Translations under genes and position numbers: made by a program
The notes under the pieces: model-generated
Told to the model about the DNA's origin: nothing
The model's input: the letters and a program-made list of their open reading frames with translations, nothing else
The model's database searches: none
Shown: in pieces, positions 1-7,853 of the stretch
Position numbering within the stretch: position 1 is the first letter of the stretch
How the letters are laid out: every line of letters begins with the position of its first letter
Assembly: GCF_026339955.1 (NCBI RefSeq)
Contig: NZ_JAPEPW010000001.1
Location: 7,399,001-7,463,000, forward strand
Source of the DNA: Streptomyces sp. NBC_01549
Lineage (GTDB): Bacteria; Actinomycetota; Actinomycetes; Streptomycetales; Streptomycetaceae
Direction: 5' to 3'
DNA length: 64,000 nucleotides

Positions 1-186
1 TGTCCATTCATCGCCCATCCTGCTCCCCGGGTCTCTCGGATCCTGGGGAGACACAGCAGGGCCGCGGGTCGGCGAAACGTCGCGTCCCGTCGCGTCGGCC
101 CCTCCCTCACTTGTATCTCCCCCTGAGCGCACACGCAGGTCGGCGGCCGACTCCGCCGCGCGCGAAGGTGCCGCCGCACCGCACCG

Positions 187-888
187 TCAAGGCGACAGTT
201 GGGCGTGGCGCGGAGAGTCGGCATACAGGGTCTCGGAGGTGTCGTCCGTCCGGTGGCTCAGCTGTTCGGTGACGTCCACCACTCCGTCAACGCCTTGGCA
301 CAGCCGCACGGCGACGGGGATGAGGGACTTCCGTGCGACGGTCCCCTTCAAGGAGACCCGTCCGTCCACGACACGCACGGTCACCGAGTCGGGCGCGATG
401 CCCAGCGTGCGGACCAGTACGTCCCCGGAGATCTCCTCGCGGATGGCACTGTCACCGCGCAGGAACACCCGCAGCAGGTCGGCGCGACTGATCAGCCCGA
501 CCAGCCGGTCGGCTTCGTCCACCACCGGCAGCCGCTTGACGCGGTAGCGCTCCATCACCTGCGCGGCCTCCACCACCGTCCACTGGGGCCGGGCCGTGAT
601 GGCAGGGCTGTTCATCAGTCCTCGGGCGCTGATCGCCTCCTGTTTGGCCTGGTCGACGGGGCGCGGATGCAGGACCGGCAGCAGGCCCGCGGGGTCCACC
701 AGGCCCGCCTCTTTGCGCAGCAGATCCGCCTCGGAGACGACGCCCATGGGCCGGTCGTCGCCGTCCACGACCGGTACCGCCGTGATGTCGTACTCGGCCA
801 GAAGTTTGGCGATCTCCTTGAAGCCGACGTCCTCCCGCACTCGTACGACCGAAGTCGTCATCAGATCGCTCACCATGCGGTGCTGCAT
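187..888 (-). CDS. CBS-pair plus BON domain protein
   Basis: The 233-residue protein has two CBS motifs (about residues 1-60 and 88-145) followed by a BON domain (about 160-225). CBS pairs usually bind adenine nucleotides and BON domains are membrane- or lipid-associated, so a nucleotide-sensing role is plausible but unproven. The frame stays open upstream for about 290 bases. I chose the ATG at 888 because a GGAGG-type ribosome site precedes it and because the CBS fold begins there (MVSDLMTTSVV). The upstream part of that frame is non-coding operator DNA followed by a decayed paralogue. It is a close relative of the CBS-BON genes at 18969, 23156 and 31376. A paired operator at 954-987 lies 66 bp upstream. 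Confidence 0.9.
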   Translation of the reverse strand: MQHRMVSDLMTTSVVRVREDVGFKEIAKLLAEYDITAVPVVDGDDRPMGVVSEADLLRKEAGLVDPAGLLPVLHPRPVDQAKQEAISARGLMNSPAITARPQWTVVEAAQVMERYRVKRLPVVDEADRLVGLISRADLLRVFLRGDSAIREEISGDVLVRTLGIAPDSVTVRVVDGRVSLKGTVARKSLIPVAVRLCQGVDGVVDVTEQLSHRTDDTSETLYADSPRHAQLSP

Positions 889-953
889 GACTTCCGCCTC
901 CTTCGTCACGTGCCTTGCCTCCCACTGTGCGGCGCTCCGGGCCGCCGTCCCAT

Positions 954-987
954 GGGCCGGTCGGCCCCGGCCATGGCCGACCGGTCC
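954..987. promoter_or_regulatory. Paired OsdR/DevR-type operator
   Basis: 954-967 reads GGGCCGGTCGGCCC. A second copy at 974-987 (TGGCCGACCGGTCC) has two differences from consensus, with centres 20 bp apart. The pair lies 66 bp upstream of the CBS-BON gene that starts at 888. The match to the operator family across the window is seen directly; binding by the response regulator at 22323-23024 is inferred. Confidence 0.75.
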
Positions 988-997
988 CCCGGGGGCG

Positions 998-1330
998 GCG
1001 GTCACGGCTTCCGCCTTCGCGAGGTCGATCAGGCCACTCGGTCGGGTGGAAGGGGTCGCCCCGAACCGGGACCGGGGGAGGCCGGGGACGCTGTCACGGA
1101 ACTCTTCCTTGGGCAGAAGATCGGCCTCGGAGACGACGCCGATCACCCGGACCGTCGCCCTCCAGTACCGGTACAACGCTGACTTTCCACTCGTCCATGG
1201 CCTTGACGATCTTCTTGAACGGGGCCTCGCGACTGACGGCGACGACGGTGTGGGTCATCACGTCGCTCACGGGTGTGGGCTGCCGTGCATGGTCTCCTGC
1301 TCGGGCCGTATCCCCCTCGGCTGTTCTCAC
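998..1330 (-). pseudogene. Truncated, frameshifted CBS-BON gene
   Basis: This is the 5' part of a paralogue of the gene at 23156-23854. It begins near 1330, and CBS1 (VSDVMTHTVVAVSREAPFKK) is clear. An extra base near 1150 breaks the frame just after LEGDG; the next frame continues RVIGVVSEADLLPKEEF. The similarity stops near 998 at the point where the intact copy continues into EDLMTAPAVTV. So the second CBS motif and the BON domain are missing, and the remnant is joined to the operator region of the next CBS gene. A start codon and upstream sequence remain, but no functional product is expected. Confidence 0.75.
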
Positions 1331-1599
1331 CAGCCGGCCGGAGACGGATCGGCGGGTCCGGTCAGCTGCACGATGTCGTCGGAGGCGACGTCGTGCAGCC
1401 GGATGGCCAGATCCTCCAGGGCGCGGCTGGCGGCGAGCTCGTCTCCGATCTCCGGGATGGGGCGATCGATCGGATTGCGTCGGGCCACGCCCCTGCCGGT
1501 GATTGTCGCTGTGTCCCGGGTGGTGAGGACGGCACGGGCGTGGGTGTCGTCACCCTCCTCGGAGATGTAGATCTGAACGGACCACTGCTTGGCTTCCAT
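1327..1599 (-). CDS. DUF1876 small protein
   Basis: The 90-residue protein begins MEAKQWSVQIYISEEGDD and contains GRGVARRNPIDRPIPEIGDELAASRAL, a pattern I recognise from the actinobacterial DUF1876 family. Members are short, cytoplasmic and of unknown function, often next to stress genes. An AGGAG site lies eight bases upstream of the ATG at 1599. Longer starts in this frame would add low-complexity residues that are not typical of the family. It faces away from the SulP gene and may share the control region at 1817-1850. Confidence 0.75.
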   Translation of the reverse strand: MEAKQWSVQIYISEEGDDTHARAVLTTRDTATITGRGVARRNPIDRPIPEIGDELAASRALEDLAIRLHDVASDDIVQLTGPADPSPAGW

Positions 1600-1816
1600 T
1601 TTGATCACTCCTGCGCGGAGGACAGGGGCGGGGCCCAGCTGCGTCGGGTGGGGCGCTGCCCACGCTGAGCCGCCCCGGGCGGGCGGCGGTGGTGTCCCTC
1701 GCTCCTTCTCAGCCTGCGCCGTACCGTCCGGCCGGTCCAGCGCGAAGGAGTCTGGCCCCGGCACCGAAGGTGTCTTGACGCGGTACGAGCAACGGTCCGG
1801 GTCGCCTCCGAGTCGT

Positions 1817-1850
1817 CCCGCCGCGAGGGCCGACCGGCGCTCGCGGCGGG
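1817..1850. promoter_or_regulatory. Operator copy inside a long inverted repeat
   Basis: 1827-1840 reads GGGCCGACCGGCGC, one change from the operator consensus, 54 bp before the SulP start codon. It is nested in a perfect inverted repeat whose 11-base arms are 1817-1827 (CCCGCCGCGAG) and 1840-1850, around a 12-base centre. The repeat lies between divergent genes, where a terminator is not expected. It could be a regulatory palindrome or an mRNA hairpin in the SulP leader. Confidence 0.55.
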
Positions 1851-1893
1851 ACGCCCGGGGGAAGATGCTGAGAACGGCGACGAAGGGAGCCCC

Positions 1894-3633
1894 ATGTCCG
1901 AGCGCCTGGATCCGACCGCCGGGGACGGCCGACGTGGTCTCGTGCGGCGGGCGGCTCCCGGTCTCGCCGTACTGGCCGGCTACCGCCGCTCGTGGTTACG
2001 CGGTGACCTGCTGGCCGGAGTGACCGTCGCGGCGTATCTCGTTCCGCAGGTCATGGCCTATGCGGGCCTCGCGGGACTGCCACCGGTCGCAGGGCTGTGG
2101 GCGATTCTCCCCGCCCTGCTGCTGTACACGCTGCTGGGGTCGTCGCGGCTGCTGTCCGTCGGGCCCGAGTCGACCACCGCGGTGATGACGGCCACCGTGG
2201 TGGGGCCACTCGCCGCGGGTGACCCGGACCGGTACGCAGCGCTCGCCGCCGGGCTCGCGATCGTGGTCGGGTCGATGTTCCTGGTGGCCTGGGTGGCGCG
2301 GCTGGGCTTCCTGGCCGACCTTCTGTCGCGGCCGATCCTGGTCGGCTACATGACGGGCGTGGCGCTCATCATCATCGTCGACCAGCTCCCCAGACTGACC
2401 GGTGTCAGCACCTCGGGATCCGAGTTCTTTCCCCAACTGGTCTCCTTCGTGAGGCACCTGGGAGAAGCTCAACCCGCCACGGTGATCTTCTCCGCGGTGG
2501 CGATAGCCTTCCTCTTCGCGGTCGCGAGGATCTTCCCCGGCGTCCCGGGCCCCCTGCTGGCCCTGGTGCTCGGCACGGCGGCCGTCGCGGTCCTCGGACT
2601 GGACGATCACGGCATCGCCGTCATCGGCGCGGTACCGGCCGGGCTGCCGAGCCCCGGCCTCCCGATGCCGGGCGACCTGCCGCAGCTGGTACTGCCGGCG
2701 CTCGGCGTGCTCCTGGTCGGATACACCGATGTCATCCTCACCGCGCGCGCCTTCTCGGCCCGCGGCGACGAACTCGACCCCAACCAGGAACTGTTGGCCC
2801 TGGGGGCCGCGAACCTGGGCGCAGGCGTGCTGCACGGCTTCCCGGTGAGCAGCAGCGCCAGTCGCACCGCCCTCGCGCACTCGGCCGGGGGCCGCACCCA
2901 GGCGTACTCTCTCGTCGCCGGTGCCGCGGTCCTCTCCGTACTGCTGTTCCTCAGCCCCCTCCTCTCACACACGCCGTCGACCGTGCTGGGCGCCCTGGTC
3001 GTCTATGCCGCGGTCCGCATGATGGATCTGGCCGGGTTCCGCCGGCTGGCCGCCTTCCGGCGCCGTGAGTTGCTGCTGGCTCTGGGCTGTCTGGCCGGAG
3101 TGCTGGCCCTGGACATCCTGTACGGCGTGCTCGTGGCCGTGGGGCTCTCCGTCGCGGAACTGCTCACCCGGGTGGCCCGCCCGCACGACGCGATCGAGGG
3201 CGTGGTGCCGGGCCTGGCCGGGATGCACGACGTGGACGACTATCCGCAGGCCCACACGGTCCCCGGCCTGCTCGTCTACCGCTACGATTCCCCCCTGTTC
3301 TTCGCCAACGCCGAGGACTTCAAGCGGCGGGCGCTGGCGGCGGTCGACCAACACGAAGGTCCTGTCGACTGGTTCGTCCTCAACACCGAGGCAATCGTCG
3401 AGGTGGACATCACCGCGCTGGACGCGGTCGACGCGCTGCGCCAGGAATTCGAGCAACGTCACATCGTCTTCGCGCTCGCACGCGTCAAGCAGGACCTGCG
3501 CGACGACCTCGACGCCTTCGGGCTGACCGAGACCATCGGCACCGACCGGATCTTCCCGACCCTGCCCACGACCATGTCCGCCTACCAGGCGTGGCGGGGA
3601 CGCGAAGGCGGTCAAGGGGCGAACGAGAAGTAG
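1894..3633 (+). CDS. SulP family anion transporter with STAS domain
   Basis: The 579-residue integral membrane protein has the SulP signature near the N terminus (LLAGVTVAAYLVPQVMAYAG, residues about 38-57), roughly 10-12 hydrophobic segments, and a C-terminal STAS domain from about residue 440 (VDWFVLNTEAIVEVDITALD). SulP proteins carry sulfate, bicarbonate or other small anions. The substrate cannot be read from the sequence. A GAAGGGAG ribosome site precedes the ATG. A near-consensus operator at 1827-1840 lies 54 bp upstream, so oxygen-limitation control is likely. The last codons overlap a hemerythrin-like remnant on the other strand. Confidence 0.88.
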   Translation: MSERLDPTAGDGRRGLVRRAAPGLAVLAGYRRSWLRGDLLAGVTVAAYLVPQVMAYAGLAGLPPVAGLWAILPALLLYTLLGSSRLLSVGPESTTAVMTATVVGPLAAGDPDRYAALAAGLAIVVGSMFLVAWVARLGFLADLLSRPILVGYMTGVALIIIVDQLPRLTGVSTSGSEFFPQLVSFVRHLGEAQPATVIFSAVAIAFLFAVARIFPGVPGPLLALVLGTAAVAVLGLDDHGIAVIGAVPAGLPSPGLPMPGDLPQLVLPALGVLLVGYTDVILTARAFSARGDELDPNQELLALGAANLGAGVLHGFPVSSSASRTALAHSAGGRTQAYSLVAGAAVLSVLLFLSPLLSHTPSTVLGALVVYAAVRMMDLAGFRRLAAFRRRELLLALGCLAGVLALDILYGVLVAVGLSVAELLTRVARPHDAIEGVVPGLAGMHDVDDYPQAHTVPGLLVYRYDSPLFFANAEDFKRRALAAVDQHEGPVDWFVLNTEAIVEVDITALDAVDALRQEFEQRHIVFALARVKQDLRDDLDAFGLTETIGTDRIFPTLPTTMSAYQAWRGREGGQGANEK

Positions 3634-3720
3634 TTCTCCTCCTCTTGGGTGAAGTGCAGGCGTAGGACGCCGTGCAGGCCGTACATACAGGCGCGCAGGT
3701 CGTGCGAGGCGCGCCGCGGG
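3612..3720 (-). pseudogene. C-terminal remnant of a hemerythrin-like protein
   Basis: On the minus strand the last 33 codons before the stop at 3612 read DLRACMYGLHGVLRLHFTQEEENYFS. This matches the final helix of hemerythrin HHE proteins, whose HxxxE residues bind the di-iron centre (H and E are visible in LHFTQEEE). No start codon, earlier helices or other iron ligands are recognisable upstream. The fragment overlaps the end of the SulP gene. It looks like the residue of a lost oxygen-binding or oxygen-sensing gene. Confidence 0.55.
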
Positions 3721-4005
3721 GCCGCGGCCTCCAGAGTCCGTTCGGAGGGTGGAGGGGCGGCGGAACAGTTCCCACCGGATACGCCGGTCCATGGTGTGCC
3801 CTCGAATCTGGCGGCGGCGGGTGCTTTCCGCTGGCCTCCCTCTCCATCACACCGCTGTGACCGTACGTCGGCAGGGGACGAACGGCCCCCGTCCGCGCGA
3901 TCGTGCGGACAGGTGAGCCGCGACCTGGGGCGACCGCCCCGGGGCCGCTTGCGCGCGCAGTGCCGCCAAGATCCCGTACGGCAAGCCCAACAGCCCCCGC
4001 GGATA
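3721..4005. other. Intergenic stretch without a recognisable gene
   Basis: I see no supported gene here. Open frames on both strands are arginine/proline/glycine-rich, typical of chance frames in GC-rich DNA, and lack ribosome sites or family motifs. Confidence 0.5.
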
Positions 4006-4019
4006 GGGCCGTTCAGCCC
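4006..4019. promoter_or_regulatory. OsdR/DevR-type operator
   Basis: The site reads GGGCCGTTCAGCCC, one change from GGGCCGNNCGGCCC, and lies 107 bp upstream of the DoxX-like gene at 4127. It is the only close match in this intergenic region. Confidence 0.6.
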
Positions 4020-4126
4020 CATGGTGACGGCCTTTCGGCATCCGGTACCGATCGTCCCACGCCACCAGAGTGGTCGCTGTCGGGCACCGGTCCGACACAC
4101 TCCGATTCCCCGAAGGGATCATCACC

Positions 4127-4756
4127 ATGGCCGTGCACGAGCACCCTCACCGGAGCCCGGGGTTCCACCTGCCGTCCTTCCGCAGGAACCGGGCCGCGTC
4201 CACCTATGAGTCCGCCGTGTCGGCGAGCACCGACACGCACACCCTGCGGGCCTACTCCTTGGCCTCGCTGCGCCTGCTGACCGGATTCGTCTTCCTGTGG
4301 GCGTTCCTCGACAAGACCTTCGGGTTCGGCTACGCCACCCCCTCCGGGAAGGGCTGGATCGACGGCGGCTCGCCGACCAAGGGCTTTCTCAGCGGCGTCG
4401 CCGCAGGGCCTATGGAGTCCACCTTCCACTCCTGGGCGGGCGACACCTGGGCGGACTGGCTGTTCATGGCCGGACTGCTCGGCATCGGGCTCGCCCTGAT
4501 CGGCGGGATCGCGCTGCGCCTGGCGGCGGTCGCGGGCACCGCGATGATGGCGCTGATGTGGGTCGCCGAGTGGCCGCCTGCCAGGCACCTGTCCGACGGC
4601 ACGGCGAGCATGTCCACCAACCCGTTCGCGGACTACCACCTCGTCTACGCCGTCGTCCTCATCGCCCTGGCACTGGCCGCCGCCGGCGACACCTTGGGCG
4701 TCGGCAAGCTCTGGGCCAAGCTGCCGATCGTCCGTGACCACGGCTGGCTGCGCTGA
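4127..4756 (+). CDS. DoxX-like small membrane protein
   Basis: The 209-residue protein has about 45 polar N-terminal residues followed by four hydrophobic segments (near 50-66, 110-128, 130-150 and 170-190). The RLLTGFVFLWAFLDKTFGFGYATP motif and overall layout resemble DoxX-type membrane proteins; some relatives are linked to thiosulfate/quinone or redox functions. The activity here is unknown. I chose the ATG at 4127, preceded by GAAGGGA, over an in-frame start at 4070 without a good ribosome site. An operator copy lies about 107 bp upstream and a hairpin terminator follows. Confidence 0.72.
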   Translation: MAVHEHPHRSPGFHLPSFRRNRAASTYESAVSASTDTHTLRAYSLASLRLLTGFVFLWAFLDKTFGFGYATPSGKGWIDGGSPTKGFLSGVAAGPMESTFHSWAGDTWADWLFMAGLLGIGLALIGGIALRLAAVAGTAMMALMWVAEWPPARHLSDGTASMSTNPFADYHLVYAVVLIALALAAAGDTLGVGKLWAKLPIVRDHGWLR

Positions 4757-4764
4757 CCGCGAAG

Positions 4765-4797
4765 GGGAGGGCGGCGCCCGGAAGGGGCCGTCCTCCC
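4765..4797 (+). terminator. Hairpin terminator after the DoxX-like gene
   Basis: An 11-base stem (GGGAGGGCGGC with GCCGTCCTCCC, one mismatch) and an 11-base loop begin 9 bases after the stop codon. There is no U-tract, as is common in Streptomyces. Confidence 0.55.
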
Positions 4798-4846
4798 ACG
4801 CCCGTCCCGCCCGTCCCGCCCGTACTGCGGATCCAGTGGGTCCATA

Positions 4847-4880
4847 GGGCCGATCGGCCCCTTCCGAGGACCTGCGGCCC
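4847..4880. promoter_or_regulatory. Perfect OsdR/DevR-type operator with a half-site
   Basis: 4847-4860 is the fully symmetrical GGGCCGATCGGCCC. A degenerate second element (ACCTGCGGCCCCTG) is centred 20 bp downstream. The same arrangement and second-site wording recur at 28997-29030, also before a USP gene. The primary site is 91 bp before the USP start at 4952. Confidence 0.8.
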
Positions 4881-4911
4881 CTGCACCGCGAACCCCCACG
4901 ACACGACGCTG

Positions 4912-4937
4912 GAACCGGGATCCCGGGATCCCGGTTC
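4912..4937. repeat. 26-bp perfect palindrome in the USP leader
   Basis: GAACCGGGATCCC and its exact reverse complement abut with no spacer. The palindrome ends just before the AGGAGG ribosome site of the USP gene at 4952. It lies between the operator and the start codon, so it may fold in the leader mRNA or bind another regulator. Confidence 0.7.
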
Positions 4938-4951
4938 AGGAGGTGGAGATC

Positions 4952-5872
4952 ATGCCCTGCACCGTCACCGTAGGCCTCGACGGCTCGTCCGAGAGTCGTG
5001 CCGCCGCCGATTGGGCGGCCCGTGAGGCGAAGCTCCGCGGGCTGCCGTTGAAGCTGGTCAACGTCTGGGAGCCCGTCCCTGAACCCATCGCCCAGGCCCC
5101 GCTGCTCGGCCCCGAGACCCACCAGCACTGGAGCGAGCGAAGCGAGATGGGGGTACCCCCGGCCGAAGGCTGGGGGAGCATACCGCGCGAAGCGGCCGAG
5201 GAACTGCGGGCGGCCCACCCGGAGGTCGACGTGCTCATCGAGCAGGTCACCGGGCGGCCGGCCGAGGTGCTGGCGGACGCCGCGACGGACGCCGAGCTGC
5301 TGGTGCTCGGATCCCGCGGCCTGAGCGGGGTGGGCGGATTCATGGTCGGCTCCGTCGGCCTGGCCGTCGTGGCACACGCCGAGCGTCCGGTCGTCCTCGT
5401 ACGGGCCGAAGGAGACACCTCGGGCACCGACTCCGACGTGCCACCCTCGCGGCCCGTCGTGCTCGGGCTCGACACCAGGGCTCCCGACGACACCCTGATC
5501 GGCTTCGCCTTCGAAGCGGCCTTCCTGCGCGGTACCTCGCTGCGTGTCGTCCACGGTTGGGACGCGCCGCCCTACATCGTGCACGGTATGGCCCCGGATT
5601 TCGAACTCAACGCCCAGATCGCCGCGGAACAGGGTGCCGCCCTGACTGAGGCGCTACGTCCCTGGAAGCGGAAGTTCCCGGACCTTCAGATCGTCGAGGA
5701 CTCGCTGTCCGGGAAGGCGGCCGATCACCTGGTGGACGCCTCCAGCGAGGCCTCCTTGGTCGTCGTCGGCCGCCGCATCCGCCGTGCGGCGCTCGGCGCC
5801 CACATCGGGCCCGTCACCCACGCCGTACTGCACCACGCCACCGCCCCCGTCGCCGTGGTCCCGCACGACTGA
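4952..5872 (+). CDS. Tandem-domain universal stress protein
   Basis: The 306-residue protein has two USP (PF00582-like) domains, about residues 1-155 and 160-306. The first keeps the ATP-binding G-2x-G-9x-G-S pattern (GSRGLSGVGGFMVGS). In the second it is degenerate (GRRIRRAALGAHIGP), so one domain may not bind ATP. The ATG at 4952 follows AGGAGG; the in-frame GTG at 4943 overlaps that ribosome site. Relative to the close paralogue at 29090, there is an in-frame insert of about 13 residues (SEMGVPPAEGWGS) encoded by a palindromic element at 5139-5180. USPs of this type belong to the DosR regulon in mycobacteria. Confidence 0.93.
   Translation: MPCTVTVGLDGSSESRAAADWAAREAKLRGLPLKLVNVWEPVPEPIAQAPLLGPETHQHWSERSEMGVPPAEGWGSIPREAAEELRAAHPEVDVLIEQVTGRPAEVLADAATDAELLVLGSRGLSGVGGFMVGSVGLAVVAHAERPVVLVRAEGDTSGTDSDVPPSRPVVLGLDTRAPDDTLIGFAFEAAFLRGTSLRVVHGWDAPPYIVHGMAPDFELNAQIAAEQGAALTEALRPWKRKFPDLQIVEDSLSGKAADHLVDASSEASLVVVGRRIRRAALGAHIGPVTHAVLHHATAPVAVVPHD
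5139..5180 (+). repeat. Palindromic element inserted in frame in a USP gene
   Basis: The segment contains GGGGGTACCCCC followed by a 9-base stem (5156-5164 with 5168-5176, one G-T pair) around GAA. It encodes the extra SEMGVPPAEGWGS present here but absent from the paralogue at 29090, where EWAERLPRETA is continuous. I recall similar GGGGGTACCCCC-type repeats scattered in Streptomyces genomes. Insertion in frame without a stop is the point of interest. Confidence 0.6.
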
Positions 5873-5926
5873 TCACCCTGCACGACTCACCACAAGACGC
5901 GCCTCACCATCCGAGGAGAGACCCCC

Positions 5927-6961
5927 ATGAAAGCGGCAGTCGTACGAGCGTTCGGCGAGCCCCTGGTCATAGAGGAGCGCCCCGACCCCGAGCCCGGCCC
6001 CGGCCAGGTCCGCATCCGGGTGGAGGCCTCCGGGCTGTGCCACACCGACATCCACGCCGCGCACGGTGACTGGCCGGTGAAGCCGAACCCGCCCTTCGTC
6101 CCCGGTCACGAGGGCGTCGGGCTGGTCGAGGCCCTGGGTGACGGTGTCACGCACCTCGCGCTCGGCCGGCGTGTCGCGGTGCCCTGGCTCGGCTCGGCCT
6201 GCGGACGGTGCGAGCACTGCCTGTCCGGCTGGGAGACGCTCTGCGAGCAGCAGGTCAACACCGGCTACGGGTGCGACGGCGGTTACGCCGAGAAGATGCT
6301 CGCCCGGGCCGACTTCGCCCAGCCGGTGCCGGACGGGATCTCCCCGCTCGACGCCGCCCCGCTCACCTGCGCCGGGGTCACGACGTACAAGGCGCTCAAA
6401 GTCGCCGGTGTCGGCCCCGCCCAGCTGGTCGCCATCTCGGGCGTCGGCGGACTGGGCCATCTGGCGGTCCAGTACGCGAAGATCGCCGGGGCGACGGTGG
6501 CGGCGATCGACGTCACCGACGAGAAGCTCGAACTCGCCTCAGAACTCGGCGCCGACCTCGTCATCGACGCCCGTACACACGACCCGGCCGAGGTGCTCAA
6601 GCGGTTCGGCGGCGCGCACGCGGCGATCGCGCTCGCGGTGAACGAGGCCGCGTTCGCCGCCGTGTACGGGGGACTCCGGCGCGGCGGGAAGCTCGTGATG
6701 GTGGCACTGCCCGCGCACGGGACCATCCAGGTCCCGATCTTCGACACCGTGCTGAACGGCACGTCGGTGATCGGCTCGATCGTGGGTACCCGGCAGGATC
6801 TGGCCGAGGTCTTCGAGCTGCACGCGGCGGGCCGCACCCGGGTCATCCGCGAGTCCCGGCCCCTCGTCTCCGTCAACGAGTCGATCGACGCGGTGCTGCG
6901 CGGACAGGTCAAGGCCCGGATCGTCTTCGATTTCGGTGCAGACTTCGGTGAAGGACGGTGA
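5927..6961 (+). CDS. adhP: Zinc-dependent alcohol dehydrogenase, AdhP type
   Basis: The 344-residue medium-chain dehydrogenase has catalytic zinc ligands Cys (GLCHTD) and His-Glu (GHEGVG), the four-cysteine structural zinc lobe (CGRCEHCLSGWETLC) and a Rossmann motif (GVGGLGHLAVQYAK). It would interconvert primary alcohols and aldehydes with NAD(H), for example to regenerate NAD+ when respiration is limited. A GAGGAGAG site precedes the ATG. It lies 54 bases downstream of one USP gene and overlaps the next by the GTGA junction, so it is probably in one operon controlled from 4847. Confidence 0.92.
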   Translation: MKAAVVRAFGEPLVIEERPDPEPGPGQVRIRVEASGLCHTDIHAAHGDWPVKPNPPFVPGHEGVGLVEALGDGVTHLALGRRVAVPWLGSACGRCEHCLSGWETLCEQQVNTGYGCDGGYAEKMLARADFAQPVPDGISPLDAAPLTCAGVTTYKALKVAGVGPAQLVAISGVGGLGHLAVQYAKIAGATVAAIDVTDEKLELASELGADLVIDARTHDPAEVLKRFGGAHAAIALAVNEAAFAAVYGGLRRGGKLVMVALPAHGTIQVPIFDTVLNGTSVIGSIVGTRQDLAEVFELHAAGRTRVIRESRPLVSVNESIDAVLRGQVKARIVFDFGADFGEGR

Positions 6962-7848
6962 GGACGGTGGAACTGCCGCTGGTCGTGGGCGTCGACGGCT
7001 CGGAGTCCAGCCTGCGCGCCGTGGACTGGGCGACGGACGAGGCCGCGCTGCGCGGCGTACCGCTGCGCCTGGTGTACGCCTCGCTGTGGGAGCGCTACGA
7101 GGGCGCTGCGCTCGTCGAGGGCCTCGACAGGTCCCCGGAGCAGGTGATGGCCGACAACGTCATGGAGGCCGCCGCACAGCGCGCCCACCGGCGGGCCCCC
7201 GAGGTGAAGGTCACCACCGACGTCCTGCCGGACGACGCGGTGAGCGTGCTGCTGAACGAGGCGCACACGGCCGCCGCACTGGTCGTCGGGTCGCGCGGCC
7301 GCAGCGGCCTCACCGAACTGCTGCTCGGCTCGGTCAGCCTCACGGTCGCCGGCCGCGCCGCCTGCCCGGTGATCGTGTTGCGCGGCAACCGGGACAACCA
7401 GGCAAGGGCCGGGACGCACCGGCGCGTGGTCCTCGGAGTCGGGGAGGGACCGCACGGCACGGCGGCCACGCGGTTCGCCTTCGAGGAGGCCGAGGTCCGC
7501 AAGGCCGCCCTGGACTCCGTACGGGCATGGCGCTGCCCGGCGTACGAGAGCACCGACGACCCCCTGCTCGCGGGTGAACCGGCCCGTCTGCACGAGCAGC
7601 GGGCCGCGGAGATCCTGGAGTCGGCGCTGAGCGAGGCCGCGGCCGAGCACCCGATCGTCGAACTGCGCCGCAGGACCGCCGAGGGCAGCGTCCGCCGGGT
7701 CCTGCTGGACGCCTCGGACAACGCCGACCTGCTGGTCGTCGGAGTCCGGCGCCACCACGGACTCGCCGGACTCCAGCTCGGCAGGGTCGCCCACACGCTC
7801 CTGCACCACTCCGCCTGCCCGGTCGCCGTCGTACCGCAACGGGGATGA
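6958..7848 (+). CDS. Tandem-domain universal stress protein
   Basis: This 296-residue USP has two domains, each with a recognisable nucleotide-binding loop. The first reads GSRGRSGLTELLLGS; the second (GVRRHHGLAGLQLGR) lacks the final Ser/Thr. The GTG at 6958 overlaps the adhP stop codon by four bases (GTGA), indicating translational coupling. A second GTG at 6967 with GAGG before it is also possible and would remove three residues. The gene ends five bases before the convergent PPK2 gene. Confidence 0.9.
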   Translation: MRTVELPLVVGVDGSESSLRAVDWATDEAALRGVPLRLVYASLWERYEGAALVEGLDRSPEQVMADNVMEAAAQRAHRRAPEVKVTTDVLPDDAVSVLLNEAHTAAALVVGSRGRSGLTELLLGSVSLTVAGRAACPVIVLRGNRDNQARAGTHRRVVLGVGEGPHGTAATRFAFEEAEVRKAALDSVRAWRCPAYESTDDPLLAGEPARLHEQRAAEILESALSEAAAEHPIVELRRRTAEGSVRRVLLDASDNADLLVVGVRRHHGLAGLQLGRVAHTLLHHSACPVAVVPQRG

Positions 7849-7853
7849 GCGGC

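Noticed and set aside
187..1176. A 329-residue reading of the first CBS-BON protein starting upstream
   Set aside because: The extra residues come from operator DNA and a decayed paralogue; the ATG at 888 has a good ribosome site and begins at the CBS fold.
3649..4209. A plus-strand gene between SulP and the DoxX-like gene
   Set aside because: Low-complexity Arg/Pro/Ala composition, no ribosome site, no family pattern, and it overlaps the DoxX-like gene start in another frame.
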